Below, piece after piece: positions 56,801 to 64,000 of a stretch of 64,000 nt of DNA (position 1 is the stretch's first letter; the number at the start of each line of letters is the position of its first letter). The notes beneath the pieces are model-generated. The model was not told where the DNA came from and did not search any database. It worked only from the letters and a program-made list of their open reading frames with translations. A program made the position numbers and the translations under genes. Source of the stretch: Phoronis australis (taxonomy: Eukaryota; Phoronida; Phoronidae); NCBI GenBank assembly GCA_002633005.1, contig NMRA01000280.1:311564-375563 (forward strand), written 5' to 3'.

Positions 56801-59150
56801 TCTAGTAAAATTACAGATCCTTGATTTTCTTGAAAAACATTTTTTGTGATTGAATTTAGGATGTATGCACTAAAAGAAAGCGACGTATGTAAATGGCTCA
56901 GCAAAAGCCCGGCATCTTGATTCCACAGTCAATGTCAGTGACCAAAATTTGTCCCAAGCACCATGCACAGGCGAGAGTGTACACCAACAAGCACGTGGTA
57001 AATACAGAGCATATGTGTGCATCGGTGCTTACAAGTAAGACAATATTTCAGAAGCAAGTTCAATGGCGACAGTCACGCAAATTTTCCAAGTGATACCGGT
57101 AAAACATCACATAAATATATATCAAAAAATTCACAAAATGCCATTCACAATTGTTTTGCTACATCGATACAAAACAAAAAAATTCAGTTTTACCAAACGA
57201 ATCAAACTAATCAAGTAATATACTAATTTTTGGAATAAGAGTAAAACAATGTGAAGTAGAATAGGTACCTTTAAGTCATTTAAACTGCATTACAAGAAAA
57301 TTCATTCATAAAAATCATGTGCAAGCACAGAAAGTTTTTAATTAACAACATCTTTGTGACACATGCCACGCAGTATTGACTACAGAGCAATTTTTGAACT
57401 GAAGTTCAAATGCATTTGCATATCACGAATCTTGATTATATGTATGTTGCATTTCAACATGCCTCCATGACTTAAAAAACATGTCAAAAACGATATGCAG
57501 TCATATTCAAAGTAAAATGTTTTGTTGTTTCATTGTCATGTTACTGGTAGTACAGGGTATAACAGTCAAAAGCAAGCCATCTGAATACACACACTCAATT
57601 ATACATATCTAGTTAAGCATGCAGAAATTCTCAGGTTGTTGGAGTTTCTTGGGTAAAATTTATCACCATTTGGTGTGGTCTCGGGTATCCATTTTCTCAA
57701 CTGTCCAGGTACTGCGCTAATCTACAGTGACACCCCCCTGTGGTAGAGAGGATTGCACACATGACCAGTACCCCAACACATAGGTGTCACTTTATAAAAT
57801 GTGGTTATGAGTCAACTGACCCCCGCAGTGAGCCAATTTGTAGGATCTACCGGTCACATTAGTAGTTAAATTTTGGGGGTGATTTCGCGTGCTACCTCAC
57901 TATGTTATGGACCGGTGATTGGTTTAAATGGTCAATGGCAATCAATTTAACCAAACACATGGATCCGACAGCTGGGGTCTATTTTCACAATCTGATATAC
58001 CAGGGACATGGTTTACATTGCTGTTCTGGTCACTGACATCAGATTGATCAGCTGTTTTGCATTTTCCCTTCACAGAAGTACACTGTAGATGCTCTCAGTA
58101 AGTTTTCATCACATGAAGTAGAGCAAATGCCCCGCTTGGGGACAAGTTTGACATATTTACAGATCTGATCTCACTTTGAAAATATTAAAAATTATCAAAA
58201 CTTGTCATGTGATGATTTCACCAGAAATCAATGTAGTAATGCGTCATATACTTCATTTCCTATTTTGAAAGTTCATAGGACCCCCACGACTTGAGTTATT
58301 TAATCCTGAGAAACCAGAATGGATAACTATAGATAGATGGAACACTAGGAAACACAATCAAGACCAGTCGGCAGGCACAGTGACAGCCATTCTGTATTAA
58401 GTATAACATGGCGCTCATAGGATAAAACCTGATGACCGAATTTTTGCCCAAATTTATCAAAACTTCACTTTTGACACTTGCAATGTCCAGTGAAACAAAT
58501 GTAAGCCATGGTCTACGTTGTTCCACGAGTTTCATACTGGTCAATTCCTATTTCAAATCCCATGTGTTTTCTGAAAATTATTGAATTTCAACATGCCTTA
58601 CCTCAGTGTTTAGCCTGGGCAAAACAACATCCCTTCCTACGGTCACAGTACACCTTCCCTATTTTACAGTGTCATCTAGTTATTTTAAGTGGAATTTAAC
58701 GTGTTAAAGGTAGATAGTTGGACCACATTATAAAATTTAAATAAAACAAATGTTAATTTAATTAACTTGTTGTTTTTGTGTTGCTGCCCCATGTTTGTAA
58801 AGATATCCTTAGTTTTTGGAAAATTGAGGAAGCAAAAGGATTCATGTAACAAGAGACCTGAAGGAATACATGTCAAGTGGCTGTTCTGGTGGAATCAGCA
58901 GGTTATTTCTGCTCTGATCCGCTAATATTGCCTATGGTCTGTGATGAAAAAGCCGATGCTGGGCATTTTCAAGTGGTTGCAACCTGTGACTTACTTTATT
59001 AAGCCAATTGTCACACCTTCAGTGACTGTAGACATTCTCTCGTGTTTTCAGTGTTTTGGGTGGCTTGTATGAAATGATTTTAAAAAAGCAAATGATTACA
59101 TCGTCTCACTTTTCTTATCTTTGGCAAAACGACATTAGTTTTTTCTGCTT
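53850..59150. other. No gene recognised
   Basis: AT-rich sequence. Contains one N (56391) beside a G run. A short minus-strand acidic frame near 55673-55766 is noted under findings. Confidence 0.5.
56391..56407. repeat. Poly-G run with an ambiguous base
   Basis: N at 56391 followed by about 16 G. The length is probably unreliable. Confidence 0.8.
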
Positions 59151-59152
59151 AG

Positions 59153-59351
59153 CTTTGAGGAGATTGAACCAGCATTTTGTAACAAAAGATGGAATTATTG
59201 GAGACCAGAGGAAGAACAGATGCAACTGCGAGAGGAACAAATATCTGGCGGAATGTTCTCTGAAACTCGAAAGAACGCCATCGTGGAACAAGAAATTCAT
59301 AAATCTACCTGCGTGAACCGAGATGCGACTTTATTTAATGCCTCTCACTGA
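59153..59351 (+). CDS. Possible terminal exon of an unidentified gene
   Basis: A TTTTTTCTGCTTAG acceptor opens a 65-codon frame beginning Phe-Glu-Glu-Ile-Glu-Pro-Ala-Phe and rich in charged residues (WRPEEEQMQLREEQ, then SETRKNAIVEQEIHKS), ending at TGA 59349-59351. AATAAA follows at 59375-59380. Composition, acceptor, stop and poly(A) signal together look like a last exon. No homolog is recognised and no upstream exon was found in the window, so it could also be a fragment or chance. Confidence 0.35.
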
Positions 59352-59374
59352 AATTGAAAAGATGACATCAGTGA

Positions 59375-59380
59375 AATAAA
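59375..59380 (+). terminator. Poly(A) signal AATAAA after the candidate exon
   Basis: 24 nt after the stop codon of the frame at 59153-59351. It is meaningful only if that exon is real. Confidence 0.3.
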
Positions 59381-60573
59381 TAATGAAAAACTAATCACTA
59401 AAAAGGACCAGCATTTGATAATTTTATTGGAGCTCCAAATATTCATAAATCAAAATCCAAAATTTAAAGAAATTTAATTCAATGTCTGCCTTCACAATGG
59501 AAGACAGCATCAGTGTTTGGGATCAAAATATGGCTGCCATAAGTCGATGCTGTCAACTAAACCATGCTGAACCAATTGCCTGCTTCATAGAGTTATGAGA
59601 AGATACTGTTAATACATTTAAAACATCAACTTTATTATTGACATGGGCATACATCAGAACCATCAGCAACATTGCCCAGACAATAAGTTTGTACAAGCTT
59701 AGGGTGAGTCCTTACTTAGAAACAATTAATCAAAATGCATTTTTGTTACAATGGTGATCATTAATGTTTCAATCTTTATTTCACATTTCATATTTAGGAT
59801 AGTCACCTCTACTAAATGCATTGTTTTCCTGATTACCAACAGGCGTCAAATACAAAATAATTACCAGTCATTCCAGTCCACATTGTTTACCATCTTCGAA
59901 GAGAGGTGGGGATTTTAGGAGGTTGTTTTATATCTTTAATCAAATGTGTTGAAAAGTTGAAATCCTAGAGTACATGCCCACCATCATAGACTTACTCAAG
60001 GTGATGATTTCATGCAGAAGGTCAATTGGTGTATTTTGATTAAAAAACATTAATCAGTAGCAGAAGACCAATAGAGCTTAAATACTGAAGTTTGAATTAT
60101 TCTGAATTGATATCGTAGCCACAACAAACAATTTAATACTATAAATTCAAAACGTACTAGTTCGTCTCGTACGTCCGTCACACTTACTCAACTTACATCG
60201 ATTTGTCTGACAAAAAGTTCTTCCAAGATATCATCCAAAAATCAGTGTGTTGTACCTCACAAACATTCCACTAAATCATCATATAAAACAAAAAATTCTA
60301 ACTTTACGCAACTCACAGAAATTTAACGAGACAATCTTTTTTCAAAAATTCAAATTCTCTGTGTACGTCCGTCACACCCCTTTAAAGGCAATTTTCTCTA
60401 TCAGATAAAAAGTTAGGAGAAAAGTTGACAAATGCTTTGAAAGATAACAATGAGACCTATCAACTGATGTATTAATTATAGGGAGTGGAATTACTGGTAT
60501 GTCAGTAACTGTAATCGCATTGCCAATGTTTAGTTCTGAACTGCAGCGTGGCTTCATCCTTTGCATGCCAGCT

Positions 60574-61709
60574 CAGGGCTCGACAGTATGAAAATTGCCA
60601 GGTCGCGTGTTGCGACGTAGGGAGAATCCCAGGTCACATTTTCAAATTCCAGTTTGCATTAAAAAATTCCAGGTCACAAATTTTTCCCGCCATTAAAATT
60701 ACGCGCCAAAATTGATTTTTTAGATCGTCGAGAAAATGTTTACATTATGCTCTTACCTGCAGTGTTAAATACTCACAGGCTTCAGGACGCAAAATTGAGT
60801 TCTTACATGCAGATACGACGTTACTTTTATTCACGACCATCATTGAAAGGCTCTAATGCACTAGACTAATTAACGGTGTGAAAGTTGAAGCAGTGCTCTC
60901 TAACCAACACGTCCATTCGAGTAGTCAATTTGCGACGTGAAAAGGGTCACTTGTTGAAAAAGTATATTCCATGATTTTGCTAGATCTGACCTGGTACATG
61001 ACTGACATTAAAGTCGTTAAAGATCCAACTAACTCTTGAGTGCAAACTCCCTCCATTTTTTTCGCAGCCCAAACTTTGGAACTCAACTCAACGCTTGTAA
61101 AATATCCTTGTAAAAAATCCGAAACTTTGTCCCAGCTGAATGACGTATTCAGATGCGCGGGAACAATTCAGTGCAAATTCCACAACAAAAAATGGGGGAC
61201 TTACCAGTATACTGTTTACGTAAGGACATTTTATGTGAAAATATATATGCTTTTTCACTACAAAGTTTGGTAAGTTGATTGTTTAAGAATTAGTAGAAAC
61301 ACAGTGACTGCTGTTTTGTGACGTTTTACGTGTTATGCCATGGTCCGAAACTTTGCTTCGGCGCATCAGGAAATTTGCAAAAGTAGCCAAAAATATTAGC
61401 TAAAGAAATGCGTCAAAGATCGATTCTGCATTATCCCATGTTCACGTGAAGCGCTTACAAGTAATCTGGAGTGCTGTTCACGCTTAGTGTTCTTTTGAAC
61501 TTGATTGTCAACAACCAAATAATGGTCAGATTTACACGAGTTGCTTTATATTTGCCAGGTATCTGCCAAGAAGTGTAAAAACTCAGCTCGCATAGGTTGT
61601 TAATTCCAGTTTGCATTTTGCGACATGATATGAGCTGCAAAAAATCTCAGCTTGTATTTCCAAATTTCAGGTCGCATTTGTGACCTGCAGCTTGTTATGT
61701 TGAACCCTG
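60574..61709. mobile_element. hAT-like element, 1.14 kb, non-autonomous
   Basis: Termini CAGGGCTCGACA and TGTTGAACCCTG are inverted (10 of 12). Sub-terminal blocks CCAGGTCGC/GCGACCTG-like and TTCCAGTTTGCATT recur near both ends. The 8-bp flanks TGCCAGCT and TAGCTGCT agree at 5 of 8, so a duplication, if any, has decayed. No transposase frame was recognised inside. Confidence 0.6.
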
Positions 61710-61714
61710 TAGCT

Positions 61715-63350
61715 GCTGACACACGCTGTGTTTCAGTTGATCAACACATTGGACAAAGGGAGACCACAAAAAAACAAGAATGAAAATGGACTGGATTTTC
61801 GCTATAGCATTATTTACCATAAAATTTCTGAAATTTAAAACTGAGCTATGAACTTGCCTTCCATCAAAAAATAACTTCATTTGGGACACTTACTGTTATA
61901 AAACTTGTTCCTCACTTAGGTTACAGGTGAATACCGAGCTTTGGATGAACTGAGACTTTGTTATTGACCAACAATACGTTCATTAAATTGGTTTGTCACG
62001 ATGTGTTATTTTATATGCCAAGCATGCAGGTTTCAGGAACTACTGAACACTTCCCTCGAAATTTTCCTTGAAGCTAGCGTGTATTGATGGATGTCCATCC
62101 CCAATGGGCCCTTCATGGCAGGTTTTTGTCAAATTGCACCTGACGCTGTCCAAACCATTAAAATAACATAACTGGAAGTACTTTGGATACCGTTTGGAGG
62201 CCACTGATTTCTTTAAATCCTTTGAACTTGAACAATTACTCCAGCAATAGCAATTTCTTTCCGACACATTTTTTTATTCGCAAACAAAATTGGGAGTTGA
62301 CCTCTGAGTCCATTACCATGCTCATTCAATATGGCTAAGGTCTAACAGAAACATATGGAAAGTTAAGAGGGGAGTTAGGCCTACCCATTGTAGCATGATA
62401 AGTTTGCGAACCATGCCAAGAGGAGGCAGTACAGACTGCACGAGAGCTGTCTAGTTCTCCCAAGTCTGACCAGAAATGACTACACACCTGAATAAGTAAG
62501 GGACAAACTAATACCAGTTTAATAGTGATACTAGATTTAAATAAAATCTTTGCTCCTTAAATTGCCCAAAAGTGGTTGCAGCCGCTTGGCCTGCACGGAT
62601 GTGACACAGATGAAAACAAAATGAGTGGATGGTTCACTTAAAGACTAGGCCAAGTCATTACAGAAATTAGCCACAAAGGCATTTGCAAAAAGTGCCACAA
62701 GCGTGCAGAATTTGTAAGTGTTTTGAGTTGACAGCACCTGACAGAAGTGCCATGTATAGCCAGGGCCAGGGGCTACTGTTTACAACTTTGCAAAACTTCA
62801 GGTCACAGCCTACTAATCAAATCAGAGTCAGTCTAGCCTCAGATGTCTAGCCTACTGACTGTTTACTGAAAGCTTTACAGCAAAGTAATCGGGGAAACGT
62901 CTAGCTAGCGTTTCGGTATATTAAGAATGGAATACCAACATCATACAGGTAGCCCAAACAGCCCTAAACTGAACTCTCGTTCACACCCTTTTCATGTAAA
63001 AAAATAATTTTGATGCAAAACGAGCGACACTGCCAATATTTATCCTAGAGCTTACCTCGATCATTTTAGGGCATCTCCTTCACATAACCTTTCTGTAATA
63101 TTACAAAAAATGTTACATCGTGTTCTAAAAACGTCGAGTTAAGCTCCTGTGGACACATTTGTCCTGGACTGGACGAAACCCCAACATTGACTAAGTTAGT
63201 AAGTAGTCCTAAGACAGAGTTCAAAAGGTCGCGGGTGAAGACCAAAGACAGCGCTTTTCATTCTCTTTTGAAAACGAAATTCAGTTCATTCCACGTTTTA
63301 CGAAAAGGAAGTATTCCTAAGACAATCCACAATAATAAAACACTCGTAAA
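61715..63350. other. No gene recognised
   Basis: AT-rich; short frames only. Confidence 0.5.
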
Positions 63351-63375
63351 CTAAGCAGTTCCGTCACACACTAAC

Positions 63376-63480
63376 CTGTTATATCTTGATTCCGCTGAGA
63401 CGTCTTCCATTCTCTGATTCATGCTCATCTGACGAGTGCGCTTGCGCACTCAGAATGTGTACTTAAATATAAACAAACGC
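63376..63480 (-). promoter_or_regulatory. Possible promoter and first exon (minus strand)
   Basis: GTGCGCAAGCGCAC (63435-63449 region) resembles the NRF-1 site of CpG-type promoters. Just downstream on the minus strand, ATG at 63428 opens 17 codons (Met-Ser-Met-Asn-Gln-Arg-Met-Glu-Asp...) and ends AACAG/GTTAGTG, a fair splice donor (exon end 63376). It could be the first exon of an unseen gene or an upstream non-coding exon of FRS2. Confidence 0.25.
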
Positions 63481-63674
63481 AGTGACAGTGGACAGCTTCC
63501 AAGTGTGCTCAAGACTGGATTTGCCGAAACGTCTTTGTACACACCTCTTGTCATTTGGTTTTGAAAGAACAAAGGTGGCACAAATAGATTTATTCAGGGC
63601 GTTTCATACAGTCCAACTAGATGAGAGGCTTTTTTGATCTGGTCAATTACGCCTAGAATCAGCCTAAATAAGCA

Positions 63675-63902
63675 GAGACGGATCTACTGGGGTCAGTGGG
63701 TTCAAACCCCCTCGGGAAAGGATCAGAAATAAAAATTAAAAAAATGTCACTAGGAAAACGAAATTGGCCACTAAAACCCAAAAAAAAATCTTACACGGGA
63801 GGAGGGAAACCCCCTCACGACCTTCCCTCCGCTCGGCGCTACGCGCCTCGGATTCGCGCGAATCCTAACACCCCCTTACTGAAAACGTAGATCTGCCACT
63901 GA
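63675..63902. mobile_element. CAGTGGC-type element with C/G-rich interior
   Basis: The left end GAGACGGATCTACTGGGG and right end AACGTAGATCTGCCACTG are inverted over GGATCTAC/GTAGATC. It resembles the 142-bp family at its ends but has a different interior (CTCGGCGCTACGCGCCTCGG). The + frame 63696-63890 is repeat-derived. Confidence 0.5.
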
Positions 63903-64000
63903 CACTGTACTAATGACCGTCACAGTGTACAGGCAACTTCGTTACTCCGTCTTCGGAGTCATTTTTCAGCTCTAGGATCGCAAAACGATGGAACTGACGT

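Noticed and set aside
63696-63890. 64-codon + frame at the right edge
   Set aside because: Repeat-derived Lys/Pro-rich frame inside a short element.

Overview
This is a stretch of a eukaryotic (animal) nuclear genome. It is AT-rich, its genes are split by many introns, and it is full of short non-autonomous DNA transposons and tandem repeats. Three genes can be recognised: ALG3, GART and an FRS2-type adaptor. A trifunctional GART together with an FRS2 whose C-terminal tail closely resembles the vertebrate one fits a bilaterian, probably an invertebrate deuterostome such as a hemichordate. The exact lineage cannot be fixed from the sequence and is an inference.

Layout. 1-6.5 kb (+): the 3' seven coding exons of ALG3, an ER mannosyltransferase of N-glycan assembly; its 5' exons lie off the left edge. 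One intron (3499-4995) has the signature of a U12-type AT-AC intron. 6.5-9.3 kb: the tails of ALG3 (+) and GART (-) run toward each other, with AATAAA signals on opposite strands only about 25 bp apart near 7.9 kb. 9.35-27.8 kb (-): a complete GART coding sequence in 17 exons. The exon phases join without error to 1003 codons plus stop, provided one ambiguous base (N, 16995) is ignored; as written, that base shifts the frame of exon 10. GART makes the enzymes for steps 2, 3 and 5 of purine synthesis (GARS-AIRS-GART). Its introns hold three copies of a hAT-like element, a long foldback repeat, tandem arrays, a copy of an exon/donor boundary and a set of unexplained + strand open frames.

27.8-38.4 kb: intergenic, with small terminal-inverted-repeat elements and no convincing gene. 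38.4-39.65 kb (-): an FRS2/FRS3-type FGF-receptor adaptor with its whole 404-codon coding sequence in one exon, preceded by a 3' splice site in the 5' UTR. 39.7-64 kb: repeat-rich DNA with several copies of a family made of internal units that carry CCACTAGGTGGCGC-like (CTCF-like) motifs, a 49-bp minisatellite, a pair of about 395-bp inverted-repeat-bounded repeats and a 1.1-kb hAT-like element. It also has two weak gene signals: a possible terminal exon at 59.15-59.35 kb (+) and a possible promoter/first exon at 63.4 kb (-).

The three genes serve unrelated pathways (N-glycosylation, purine synthesis, FGF signalling), and nothing suggests they work together. The most interesting points are the U12 intron, the repeat-borne CTCF-like motifs, a possible GARS-only isoform of GART made by intronic polyadenylation, and the duplicated splice-donor segment in GART intron 9.
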